Program-made: the position numbers and the translations under genes | In this document: piece by piece, positions 7,095-13,649 of the stretch | Layout: each line of letters opens with the position of its first letter | Numbering within the stretch: position 1 is the stretch's first letter | Source: Mesorhizobium sp. M2E.F.Ca.ET.219.01.1.1 | Lineage (GTDB): Bacteria > Pseudomonadota > Alphaproteobacteria > Rhizobiales > Rhizobiaceae | Assembly (NCBI RefSeq): GCF_004016445.2 | Contig: NZ_SADT02000002.1 | Span: forward strand, 1,178,001 to 1,242,000 | DNA length: 64,000 nucleotides | Reading direction: 5' to 3' | Notes under the pieces: generated by a model | Database searches by the model: none | The model's input: the letters and a program-made list of their open reading frames with translations, nothing else | Told to the model about the DNA's origin: nothing

Positions 7095-7119
7095 GGAACA
7101 TTCCCTCGGCGCCGTTGTT
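7095..7119 (+). promoter_or_regulatory. EcfG-type promoter
   Basis: GGAAC 7095-7099, 17 bases, GTT 7117-7119, oriented to the HD-domain gene at 7250. Confidence 0.65.
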
Positions 7120-7249
7120 CTCCAGGCAGGATGGCGCGCAGTCCGCTCCCCCCGCGAAAGGCGCCATTCGACCGGGTCCAGACCCGAGCAAGCCCGCCTC
7201 GGCCGTCCCTCGCCGGGGCGGGCTCTATTATGACGAGATTGGAAGGATC

Positions 7250-7663
7250 ATGCTTCACCAGGCAGCAAAGATTGCCGAGCAGGCTCATCGCGGACAGAAG
7301 GATAAGACCGGCCGGCCCTATATCGAACATCTGAGGCGCGTTGCCGATGCCGTCGAGACGCTGGACGAGAAGACCGTCGCCCACCTGCATGACGTTGTCG
7401 AGAAAGGCGACGGCTGGACCCTGGAGAGGCTGCAGGGCGCCGGTTTCAGCCAGTCGGTGGTGGCCGCGGTCGATGCGCTGACGCGGCGCATGGACGAGAG
7501 CGAGGAGGGCTTCCTTTGCCGCGCCGCCTCGAACGAACTGGCATTGCCGGTGAAGATAGCCGATCTGCGCGACAATCTCTGGCAGGCGCACCAGGCGGGC
7601 GTGGAGCCCAAGAAATACGAAACCGGCCTCGCCATCCTCGATCACCTGGAGTCCAGGGACTGA
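7250..7663 (+). CDS. HD-domain phosphohydrolase (SpoT/MESH1-like)
   Basis: A 137-residue stand-alone HD protein: MLHQAAKIAEQAHRGQKDKT, then RPYIEHLRRVADAV and AHLHDVVEKG. The H...HD metal-binding pattern (His of HRGQ and HLHD) matches the hydrolase domain of RelA/SpoT enzymes, which cleaves (p)ppGpp 3'-pyrophosphate. No synthetase, TGS or ACT domain is present, so it resembles small alarmone hydrolases. The start at 7250 follows GGAAGG; the upstream extension has no homology. Substrate specificity cannot be read from sequence. The EcfG-type promoter upstream would link it to the stress response. Confidence 0.82.
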   Translation: MLHQAAKIAEQAHRGQKDKTGRPYIEHLRRVADAVETLDEKTVAHLHDVVEKGDGWTLERLQGAGFSQSVVAAVDALTRRMDESEEGFLCRAASNELALPVKIADLRDNLWQAHQAGVEPKKYETGLAILDHLESRD

Positions 7664-7877
7664 AGCCGGACTTAAGCCCTGCGCTTTGGAAGTATTATAG
7701 CATGAGCCCTTGTCGATGATGAAATTAAGCGCTATATGTTGCAAATCGATCTTGCTGAAAGAACGTTGTTTTCGCGCAAAATTGCGCTCTCACGATCTTC
7801 CCTCTCAATTTCGAAGTTACGTCGCTTGGCGGTTGCTGGGCGCGTATAATTTTGCGTCGATTTGTAAGGAGATCGCA

Positions 7878-8087
7878 ATGACTACTGGAACGGTGAAGTT
7901 CTTCAATTCCACCAAGGGTTTTGGCTTTATCGAGCAGGGCGGCGGCCAGCCGGACGTGTTCGTTCATATCTCGGCCGTCGAGCGCGCGGGAATGCGCTCC
8001 CTCGTTGAAGGCCAGAAGGTCAGCTTCGAGATCGTGAAGGACGGCCGCAGCGGCAAAAGCTCGGCCGAGAATCTGCAAGCCGCCTGA
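7878..8087 (+). CDS. cspA: Cold-shock domain protein (CspA family)
   Basis: A 69-residue single cold-shock domain with RNP1 (KGFGFI) and RNP2 (VFVHIS) intact, beginning [14 protein letters not shown]. It binds single-stranded RNA/DNA as a chaperone. TAAGGAG precedes the ATG, and TATAAT at 7845-7850 is a plausible -10 that would give a short leader rather than the long cold-shock 5' UTR. A hairpin terminator follows at 8151-8177. The preceding 200 bp are noticeably AT-richer than the surroundings. Confidence 0.95.
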   Translation: MTTGTVKFFNSTKGFGFIEQGGGQPDVFVHISAVERAGMRSLVEGQKVSFEIVKDGRSGKSSAENLQAA

Positions 8088-8150
8088 TCACAGCGCCTCG
8101 GGGTCCTTGACCACGGATGTACTGGCATTGGCCGCGGAGGCGCGTTGGAG

Positions 8151-8177
8151 AAGGTCGGGCTTTGCCCGGCCTTTTTT
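8151..8177 (+). terminator. Rho-independent terminator after cspA
   Basis: AAGGTCGGGC and GCCCGGCCTT form a 10-bp stem (one wobble pair) with a TTT loop, followed by a T run. Confidence 0.75.
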
Positions 8178-8193
8178 GATTAAGGAGAAGATT

Positions 8194-8415
8194 ATGAAGT
8201 CGCTATCGGATACCGGCCTGTTCAAGCCGGTCCCATCCCGCACGGAAGCCAAGACCGACACGACCTCTCGTGTCGCTCGGCAGATTCAGGACCTGGAAGC
8301 CAAGGAGAGGGCGGCCAAGACCGAGCGGTTGCGCGCCGCCAGGTTGGCCCAGGAAGCCGAAGCGCCCGTGGTGCTGCCAAGGAAAATCGCTCCGAAGCGC
8401 CGGAAAAAGGGGTGA
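8194..8415 (+). CDS. Small basic hypothetical protein
   Basis: A 73-residue protein with a strong AAGGAG site and start MKSLSDTGLFKPVPSRTEAK. The middle is a long charged helix (IQDLEAKERAAKTERLRAAR) and the C-terminus is very basic (PRKIAPKRRKKG). It is probably a nucleic-acid- or ribosome-associated helical protein; no family is recognised. It follows the cspA terminator but lacks an obvious promoter of its own, so read-through is possible. Confidence 0.7.
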   Translation: MKSLSDTGLFKPVPSRTEAKTDTTSRVARQIQDLEAKERAAKTERLRAARLAQEAEAPVVLPRKIAPKRRKKG

Positions 8416-8445
8416 GCGGGCGTAGCACCCCTCCCGGGGGGCGCT

Positions 8446-8784
8446 TTAGCACCGTTTCATATGCAGGACCTCGATGGTGATATCACCGGCGGACGTGCGC
8501 CCATCCAGCATCTTTTCGAGGTCGTTGCGATTGTCGGGCCCAAGGACTTCCGGCAGGTCGAGCGCCGTCAGGGCCTCGTCGTCGAACTCCATCGGCGCCC
8601 CGTAGAGCTGTGATATCTCCATCACCAGGCTTTCGATGTCCTCGCGGGCGATGTTCTCGGCCAGATTATCCAACCTGATCTCTTCGGAAAGTCGGATGAT
8701 GTTCACGATACCCTTGGTCCGCAAGGACCGTTGGACCTTGTGGTGGGCGTCGTCGCGCAAGCGGATGGAAAATCGTCGGAACAT
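8446..8784 (-). CDS. Hypothetical protein, possibly DNA-binding
   Basis: A 112-residue protein beginning MFRRFSIRLRDDAHHKVQRS, with an acidic second half (DLPEVLGPDNRNDLEKML) and a C-terminal strand ITIEVLHMKRC. GGAGGAGG lies just before the ATG. The first 20 residues look like a beta strand plus a basic helix, as in ribbon-helix-helix or ferredoxin-like folds, but no confident family assignment is possible. Confidence 0.7.
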   Translation of the reverse strand: MFRRFSIRLRDDAHHKVQRSLRTKGIVNIIRLSEEIRLDNLAENIAREDIESLVMEISQLYGAPMEFDDEALTALDLPEVLGPDNRNDLEKMLDGRTSAGDITIEVLHMKRC

Positions 8785-8990
8785 GGACTGCCTCCTCCCT
8801 GGAGGTTATCCCTCGATCACCACCATGCGCCCGGTGGTCACGGATTGCAAGCAAAAAATCCAGAAAGCGCCAAGAAAATCAATAAGTTAGCATAGAACAA
8901 CAAATGTGATTTCGGCGCATCGTTGGGATCGTTAGCTTGCGCCGTCTTTCACAGCTTGGTCATTCTTGACGTCCTATGAGACAAACCCTA

Positions 8991-9020
8991 CTTTTACTCA
9001 AAATGAGGCGCTTACTCATT
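8991..9020 (+). promoter_or_regulatory. Operator-like repeats upstream of RHH gene
   Basis: Two TTACTCA direct repeats (8994-9000 and 9012-9018) are spaced 18 bp apart, with an inverted TGAG between them. This is the sort of tandem half-site that CopG/Arc-type regulators use for autoregulation. Confidence 0.4.
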
Positions 9021-9054
9021 CGTAGCGTTTTTTGTCTGTCAAGGAGGGCAGGCG

Positions 9055-9300
9055 ATGGCTGAGCTGGAACGACCACAAAGGTTGCAGATCATGCTGACCG
9101 ACGAGGAGTTGGCGGCACTGGAGAACTGGCGTTTCGAAAAACGCATGCCGAGCCGTTCGGCCGCGGTCCGCGAACTTTTGCGCAGAGGATTGTTGTCGGA
9201 CGGGTTCCTCACAGCGAATGCGGGCGTGAAATCCCAGGATTTCGGCGTGATATCCTTGGACAGGGCGGCCGACGATGGCTCCAGCAATTCCAAGCCGTGA
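9055..9300 (+). CDS. Ribbon-helix-helix (CopG/Arc-like) transcriptional regulator
   Basis: An 81-residue protein. The RHH fold is visible at residues 8-47: the strand RLQIMLTDEELAALENW, then helix RMPSRSAAVRELLRRGL. The C-terminal 30 residues are polar and likely flexible. AAGGAGG precedes the ATG at ideal spacing. No toxin gene follows, so it is more likely a free regulator than an antitoxin. Repeats upstream (8991-9020) may be its own operator, and the histidine kinase begins 90 bp downstream on the same strand. Confidence 0.85.
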   Translation: MAELERPQRLQIMLTDEELAALENWRFEKRMPSRSAAVRELLRRGLLSDGFLTANAGVKSQDFGVISLDRAADDGSSNSKP

Positions 9301-9315
9301 TCCCATGCGATCCGA

Positions 9316-9366
9316 CCCTCAACAAATTGCTTATCCTCGACAAATTGCCGCCCCTCGACAAATTGC
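9316..9366 (+). repeat. Three 15-bp direct repeats with 18-bp period
   Basis: The unit CCCTCGACAAATTGC occurs at 9316-9330 (one mismatch), 9334-9348 (one mismatch) and 9352-9366, each copy offset by exactly 18 bp, directly before the kinase start at 9391. This looks like an array of regulator binding sites or a micro-expansion. Confidence 0.85.
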
Positions 9367-9390
9367 CCTGAAGCCGGCCCGCCCTAGCTA

Positions 9391-10470
9391 ATGTCCATGA
9401 ACAGATCCGGGGGGACTATCCGACAGGGCCTGAATGCCGACGCGCGCCTCGCGGCGATCGTCGATTCGTCTTACGACGCCATCATCGGCAAGGACCTCAA
9501 CAGCATCATCACCGATTGGAACCACGCGGCCGAGCGCATGTTCGGCTACAGCGCCGAGGAGGTGATCGGCCAGTCGATTCTGATCTTGATCCCCGAGCAC
9601 ATGCACAGCGAGGAGGCCGAGATCATCGGCCGTATCCGCCGGGGCGAAGGCGTGGGGAGTCTCGAGACGACGCGCAGGCGCAAGGACGGCTCGTTGATCG
9701 CCGTGTCGATCACCGTCTCTCCGATCAGGAACAGCGCGGGCGAGATCGTCGGCGCGTCGCAGATCGCCCGTGATATCACCGCCGCCAAGGAAAGCGAGCG
9801 CCGCATCCGGCTCTTGATGCGCGAGGTCAACCACCGCGTGAAGAACCAGTTCGCGGTGATCCTGTCCATGGTCAGGGAGACCAGCAAGCGCTCGACCGAT
9901 CCTGCTGAGTTCGAGCAGATGATCCGCGCGCGCATCATGGCGCTGTCACGCTCGCACGACCTTCTGGTCACCTCGGAATGGGCCGGCGCCAGCCTGTTCG
10001 ACCTCGTCCAGGAGCATTTGAAACCCTTCGGCCACGAGGAGCGCATCTCGCTGTCCGGTCCGCTGCTGACGCTGCAGTCGAACGCGGTGCAGAATCTCGG
10101 CATGGCCTTCCACGAGCTCGGCACCAACTCCTCCAAATATGGCGCTCTTGCCGCCGACGGCGGCCATGTGGAAATCACCTGGAAGGTCGAGACGGGTCCG
10201 GATGCGCGGCGGAGGTTTCATCTTCTGTGGCAGGAGACGTCCGGCGCGGCAGGGATTGGGGCCGCGCAGAAGACTGGCAAGGAGAACGGGACCGGCGAAC
10301 GCAAGGGTTTCGGCACGGTGGTGCTGCAGCGGGTGGCTCCGCAGTCGCTGAGCGGTTCTTCCAGTCTCGAACGCTCGCCCGGCAGTTTGAAATGGGCGCT
10401 CGACGCGCCGCTCGAGGCAATCATCGTCCCGCAGCTCGGCACCGATACCGACAGCGACATCAGCGTTTGA
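9391..10470 (+). CDS. PAS-HWE sensor histidine kinase
   Basis: A 359-residue soluble kinase. PAS domain at residues about 18-135 (AAIVDSSYDAIIGKDLNSII, then the PAC segment ARDITAAKE). HWE dimerisation/phospho-acceptor box REVNHRVKNQFAVILSMVRE with His at about 151. N-box HELGTNSSKYGALA, then the family's ITWKVE and LLWQETSG (W-x-E motif). The G2 region KGFGTVVLQRV is intact. No membrane helix is present. Such kinases signal light, redox or other cues to PhyR or single-domain regulators in alphaproteobacteria; no partner regulator is adjacent. The triple repeat upstream may control it. Confidence 0.9.
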   Translation: MSMNRSGGTIRQGLNADARLAAIVDSSYDAIIGKDLNSIITDWNHAAERMFGYSAEEVIGQSILILIPEHMHSEEAEIIGRIRRGEGVGSLETTRRRKDGSLIAVSITVSPIRNSAGEIVGASQIARDITAAKESERRIRLLMREVNHRVKNQFAVILSMVRETSKRSTDPAEFEQMIRARIMALSRSHDLLVTSEWAGASLFDLVQEHLKPFGHEERISLSGPLLTLQSNAVQNLGMAFHELGTNSSKYGALAADGGHVEITWKVETGPDARRRFHLLWQETSGAAGIGAAQKTGKENGTGERKGFGTVVLQRVAPQSLSGSSSLERSPGSLKWALDAPLEAIIVPQLGTDTDSDISV

Positions 10471-10509
10471 CACGTCGGGTCCGGTGACGGGCTTTATTTC
10501 CTGGGGACA

Positions 10510-10535
10510 GGAACTATTCCAGTCTACTAATGGTT
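10510..10535 (+). promoter_or_regulatory. Loose EcfG-type promoter (18-base spacer)
   Basis: GGAAC 10510-10514 and GTT 10533-10535 with an 18-base spacer, reading towards the small gene pair at 10622. Spacing is one base longer than in the strict sites of this window. Confidence 0.38.
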
Positions 10536-10621
10536 AATATTGGTCGTCCGCACCTGGCAGAGGCATACGGACGTTTGGGAGTGACCATCGCGCTTTCGCC
10601 CGGAACAAAGGGGAGGCGCAT

Positions 10622-10837
10622 ATGCCCTTCAAAGACTCTTCGCGCGTCCATATGCACGCGCCAGCTTCAACCACATTGCAGCTAGGTCAGCGGGTCATCC
10701 GTAAGGACAGCCCCGAAGGCGGCACGGTCATGGAGACCACCGCCACCCAGATCAAAATCAAATGGGATCGTGGCAGGACCAGCTATTACCGTCGCGGTGC
10801 GGAAGGCAACGTGCTGGCCGCGCCGGCCATGGAATGA
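10622..10837 (+). CDS. Small hypothetical protein
   Basis: A 71-residue protein. The core is a beta-rich segment, LQLGQRVIRKDSPEGGTVMETTATQIKIKWDRGRTSYYRRG (residues about 20-60), which resembles a small SH3-like or KOW-like barrel: QRVIRKDSPEGGTV followed by QIKIKWDRGRTSYY. GGGGAGG lies before the ATG. Its stop overlaps the next gene's start (ATGA), so the two are co-translated. No family name is assigned. Confidence 0.7.
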   Translation: MPFKDSSRVHMHAPASTTLQLGQRVIRKDSPEGGTVMETTATQIKIKWDRGRTSYYRRGAEGNVLAAPAME

Positions 10838-11049
10838 TGGGGGCCGCCGTGGCCTGCCCGACCTATCTCAGTTCCGACGACCTGGACATGCTGACCAGGA
10901 TATTCGCGAACCATTGTCAGGCCTTTCGCATTCCGGCCGGGCCGGAACAGGATGACGTGGCGCGGCTCATCATGCTGCTGTTCATCAGCGGGATAGACGA
11001 TGCCGACGATATGAAAGCCGCGCTGGCGGCGTCGAGGCCGGTTCACTAG
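10834..11049 (+). CDS. Small hypothetical protein translationally coupled to its neighbour
   Basis: A 71-residue protein whose ATG overlaps the upstream TGA; a second ATG follows directly. The main block, LDMLTRIFANHCQAFRIPAG, is followed by a helix VARLIMLLFISGIDDADDMK. This layout (Leu-rich helix, Cys, then a hydrophobic helix with G-x-D-D) recurs in short rhizobial proteins of unknown function. No membrane anchor is evident. Confidence 0.65.
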   Translation: MMGAAVACPTYLSSDDLDMLTRIFANHCQAFRIPAGPEQDDVARLIMLLFISGIDDADDMKAALAASRPVH

Positions 11050-11200
11050 GCCTGGCTTATAGTCGCCGTAACGCCAGTGACGCACCACCTCGGCCGACAC
11101 CTCCTTGCAGCGCGGTAAAAGCGTAATTACATCAATAACGAGCGTGCAATGTCCACGCGGATACAGTTGCTTTGGTCAAGCTTCATTGATGGAGATTGTC

Positions 11201-11554
11201 ATGGCAATGATGGAAGCAAGAAAGAGCCTGGACTGGATCACTCTGGTCCTCGCGATCTGCCTGTTCATCTCACCCTGGGTCATCGGATTCACCGCGGCGA
11301 TGGTGCCTGCGTGGAACGCCTGGATCGTCGGCGTTCTGCTCGGCGCGCTGGCGCTGGCGTCGCTTTCGGTGTTCGCCGAGTGGGAAGAATGGGTAAGCGC
11401 GGTCCTCGGGCTCTGGCTGATCGTGTCGCCCTGGCTCCTGGGCTTTGCGGCTGACACGAATGTCATGGCCACGCATGTCGTCCTCGGCGTGCTGGTGGTC
11501 GTGGCTTCGGCCTGGGCCGTCTGGGACTTCCGTCATCCTCACGCGCATGCGTGA
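11201..11554 (+). CDS. SPW repeat membrane protein
   Basis: A 117-residue protein with four hydrophobic segments and two SPW motifs, FISPWVIGF (residues about 23-31) and IVSPWLLGF (about 79-87), which define the SPW family. The two halves look like an internal duplication. The start at 11201 is preferred because GGAG lies seven bases upstream; an in-frame ATG at 11189 exists. Function is unknown; it sits in the inner membrane. Confidence 0.88.
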   Translation: MAMMEARKSLDWITLVLAICLFISPWVIGFTAAMVPAWNAWIVGVLLGALALASLSVFAEWEEWVSAVLGLWLIVSPWLLGFAADTNVMATHVVLGVLVVVASAWAVWDFRHPHAHA

Positions 11555-11694
11555 GCGGTGATCGGTCGGGAGCCCGCCGCGCGAGCGGCGAGCTCCTGAT
11601 ATTGCATAGCGACATATCGGGGCACCGGGCTGAACGGCGGCAGGCGTCTTCACGCAATTGCTGCAACCGGGAAGTTTTTCGTGCATTCTTGGGA

Positions 11695-11865
11695 ATGGCC
11701 TCGATGCTCCACCCCGACACCCCCGCCAAATGCTGCTCCTATTGCGGCGGCCGCGACCACGATTTCGAGGAATGCCCGAAGCGCAAGGCCGACGCCGAGA
11801 AGGAAGAGGCGGCGCGGGTAGCCGGCTCCAAGCCTCCGCTCGCCAGCGCCTGGGATCGGCGCTAG
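11695..11865 (+). CDS. Small CCHC-like zinc-knuckle protein
   Basis: A 56-residue protein with the compact motif CCSYCGGRDHDFEECPKRKA, i.e. C-x2-C-x4-H-x4-C, the spacing of a retroviral-type zinc knuckle. A charged helix (ADAEKEEAARVAG) follows. Zinc knuckles bind single-stranded nucleic acid or protein; no direct role is known here. The start could instead be the ATG at 11704, since Shine-Dalgarno evidence is weak for both. The frame is open upstream but unbiased. Confidence 0.65.
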   Translation: MASMLHPDTPAKCCSYCGGRDHDFEECPKRKADAEKEEAARVAGSKPPLASAWDRR

Positions 11866-11923
11866 GGCTTTGGCCACGGTGAATTCATCCCGCAACAGCG
11901 GCGCTAGGTCGCCTAGGGTTCCC

Positions 11924-12307
11924 ATGTCATCGGGCCATTGTCTATGCGGGGGCTTACGCTATGAAATTGCGGGTGAGCTTGCCCAGCCTATAGCTTGCCA
12001 CTGCACCCAATGCGCGCGCACCAGCGGCAACTTCGCGGCCATGGCGGCCTGTCGTACAGTGGATCTTCGACTGTTGTCCTCGTCCACTCTCCGTTGGTAC
12101 CGCTCGTCGGACAAGGCCGAACGCGGCTTCTGCTCGCGCTGCGGCAGCAACCTGTTCTGGAGGGCGGCTCCAGGCAGCGAGACCTTCGTTGCAGCCGGGA
12201 CCGTGAATCCTCCGACAGGTCTGCGTCTCAGCAAGCATATTTTTGTCGGCTCGAAATCCGATTTTTATGATCTAACCGACGGCCTTCCCCAGGAGCGGGA
12301 GGGTTAA
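11924..12307 (+). CDS. GFA (CENP-V/GFA) domain protein
   Basis: A 127-residue protein with the zinc ligands of the glutathione-dependent formaldehyde-activating family: GHCLCGGLRYEI, CHCTQCARTSG and FCSRCGSNLFW. The three Cys pairs bind the structural and catalytic zincs. Most GFA proteins other than Gfa itself have no proven substrate, so 'GFA-fold protein' is the safe call. Start chosen at MSSGHCLCGG because the fold begins there; the frame is open upstream. A second GFA paralogue lies at 31350-31829. Confidence 0.88.
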   Translation: MSSGHCLCGGLRYEIAGELAQPIACHCTQCARTSGNFAAMAACRTVDLRLLSSSTLRWYRSSDKAERGFCSRCGSNLFWRAAPGSETFVAAGTVNPPTGLRLSKHIFVGSKSDFYDLTDGLPQEREG

Positions 12308-12633
12308 GCAGCCTGTCTCGAATGCAGCCAATGTAAGTGACCGGCGCCCGTTGCCTGTTGGGGTGGATTCCCGGCGCCGGCCCGGCGAATCGGAGCTCGC
12401 CGCATCATCAAGGTGAGCTGTCTGGGCGCGCACCGCGACCGCAAATTCTGACAGTGCACAGGCTTATTTTAGCTGTGCTGCATCTTTTTTGAATGACGTT
12501 CGGGGCCTGACGGCCGGATCGGCGGGCGGCCTTCAGTGCAGGGTTATCTGTCCCCATCGACGATCGCGAACCTGTCAGTGAGCCGGCTCTCAAATTTTAA
12601 TGCGGCCGCTATCCCTTCGTCTCACAATGGCAC
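12308..12633. other. Intergenic region, no gene seen
   Basis: 326 bp between the GFA gene and the DUF6894 gene. Open frames on both strands lack ribosome sites and codon bias. It has an AT-rich stretch around 12465-12490 (CTTATTTTAGCTG, CATCTTTTTTGAA) that might hold a promoter; nothing firmer can be said. Confidence 0.5.
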
Positions 12634-12888
12634 ATGTCGAATTACAGATTCGAAGTCGTCCGAAACGGGCAGTGCCTGGGTGATGCCTGGCTCGATCTCG
12701 ACAATTTGAGCGAGATGCGACGAGAAGCGCTCAAGGCTCTGCACGACATCGCGGTCGACGAGATGGCTTCAAGCGACCTGGATGAAACGGTGACCGTGTC
12801 CGTCCATGATGAAGTCGGCCGGCCTGTCTATTCTGCTACGCTCAGCGTCTCCCAGAGTTTGCCGGCAATATACCACGCTGGTCGCTAG
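12634..12888 (+). CDS. DUF6894-like small protein
   Basis: An 84-residue protein, MSNYRFEVVRNGQCLGDAWL then DLDNLSEMRREALKALHDIA and a strand pair VTVSVHDEVGRPVYSATLSV. This beta-helix-beta-beta layout with a 'D-L-x-x-L-x-x-A-R/E-x-E-A' helix is typical of the DUF6894 family that is abundant in Rhizobiales. Function is unknown. Upstream Shine-Dalgarno evidence is weak. Confidence 0.75.
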   Translation: MSNYRFEVVRNGQCLGDAWLDLDNLSEMRREALKALHDIAVDEMASSDLDETVTVSVHDEVGRPVYSATLSVSQSLPAIYHAGR

Positions 12889-13208
12889 CCAGCGCCTGAT
12901 CGCTTATTTTAGTTTGGACTAACAAAAGTTATCGCCAAGCCTCGCACAGCCCGGTCATTGTTGGAGTTCTCCGCTCCCCTCGAAGCGGAGGATGGGAGGA
13001 GCCCTGCCTTAGCTGGCGGGCAAAGGCAGGCCACTTGGCCCGTTGCGCGGACCGCGGGCCGCTGCGACGGGCCAAGGTCGTTTGACCCAATAAAGGCGGT
13101 CCGTGTCGCCTGCTTGGCCTTTTCTGACCTACGCACAGCCCTGACTTTTTCTGGGATGGTCGAAGACCGGGCGTCGAACCGGTCTATGATTGCGACGGGG
13201 GTGCGCGG
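12889..13208. other. Intergenic region with three consecutive hairpins and a duplicated leader
   Basis: 320 bp with no convincing gene. Three inverted repeats follow one another: 12969-12990 (CTCCGCT/AGCGGAG), 13003-13030 (CCTGCCTT/AAGGCAGG) and 13034-13076 (CTTGGCCCGT pairs with ACGGGCCAAG, with further imperfect pairing inside). The last 70 bp belong to the leader that is repeated at 16498-16592. Confidence 0.6.
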
Positions 13209-13233
13209 GTGGCGGATATCATCTCAATCAGGA
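13138..13233 (+). repeat. Duplicated promoter/leader, copy A
   Basis: About 96 bp nearly identical to the reverse complement of 16498-16592. Shared blocks include CCCTGACTTTTTCTGGGATG, GCGTCGAACC, CTAT, GACGGGGGT and ATCTCAAT, so the similarity covers promoter, ribosome site and about the first eight codons of the downstream gene. It is probably a recognition region for one regulator or alternative sigma factor. Confidence 0.8.
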
Positions 13234-13649
13234 TAGGTGCGCAGCCTGCCGGTCGGCTGTCGGCGGGGCGCTTGCGGCTTTGCGCTTTCATCGCGATCGC
13301 GGGCTTCATGATCGCCGGTCCGGCCGCGGAGCAGATCTTCGGGGTACAGTCGCCGTGGCTGCGTTCCTGGACCATGTTCAGCGCGATCGGGCTGGGCGTC
13401 ATCGACTCTTCCTTCGAGATCCGCGGACCCGACGGCGCGCTTGTCCCGCTCGACCGGTTCGAGATGCTCGGCGCGCCTCGCAACGGCAGGCTGAAATGGA
13501 TCCAGAACCGCGAGGAACTGGCTTCCGTCATCAGGCGGCTCTGCGCGGTCGCCGGGCACGGCGCCGACATCCGCGTCCGCGCCCGGCTGGGCACGCGCGG
13601 CGGCTGGCAGACGATCCATACCGATGCCGAAAATGCCTGCCCCGACTGA
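13209..13649 (+). CDS. Hypothetical single-pass membrane protein, first gene of HTTM operon
   Basis: A 146-residue protein with a GTG start inside the duplicated leader (MADIISIRIGAQPAGRLSAG). One hydrophobic helix at residues about 26-45 (LCAFIAIAGFMIAGPAAEQI) is followed by SPWLRSWTMFSAIGLG and a soluble domain with basic helices and a final strand. The stop overlaps the start of the HTTM gene by 26 nt, so the two are co-translated and probably act together. The W-x-M-F/Y-S phrase also occurs in soluble tails of HTTM-type proteins, suggesting a split partner. Function is unknown. Confidence 0.75.
   Translation: MADIISIRIGAQPAGRLSAGRLRLCAFIAIAGFMIAGPAAEQIFGVQSPWLRSWTMFSAIGLGVIDSSFEIRGPDGALVPLDRFEMLGAPRNGRLKWIQNREELASVIRRLCAVAGHGADIRVRARLGTRGGWQTIHTDAENACPD

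Larger units (their letters stand above)
6902..7249. other. Divergent intergenic region between csbD-like and HD genes
   Basis: This 348-bp gap carries EcfG-type promoters for both flanking genes (6933-6957 minus; 7095-7119 plus). Several frames are open but none has a ribosome site or a protein-like composition. Confidence 0.6.

Noticed and set aside
12408..12593. 61-codon minus-strand frame
   Set aside because: No ribosome site, Arg/Ser-rich shadow-like composition.
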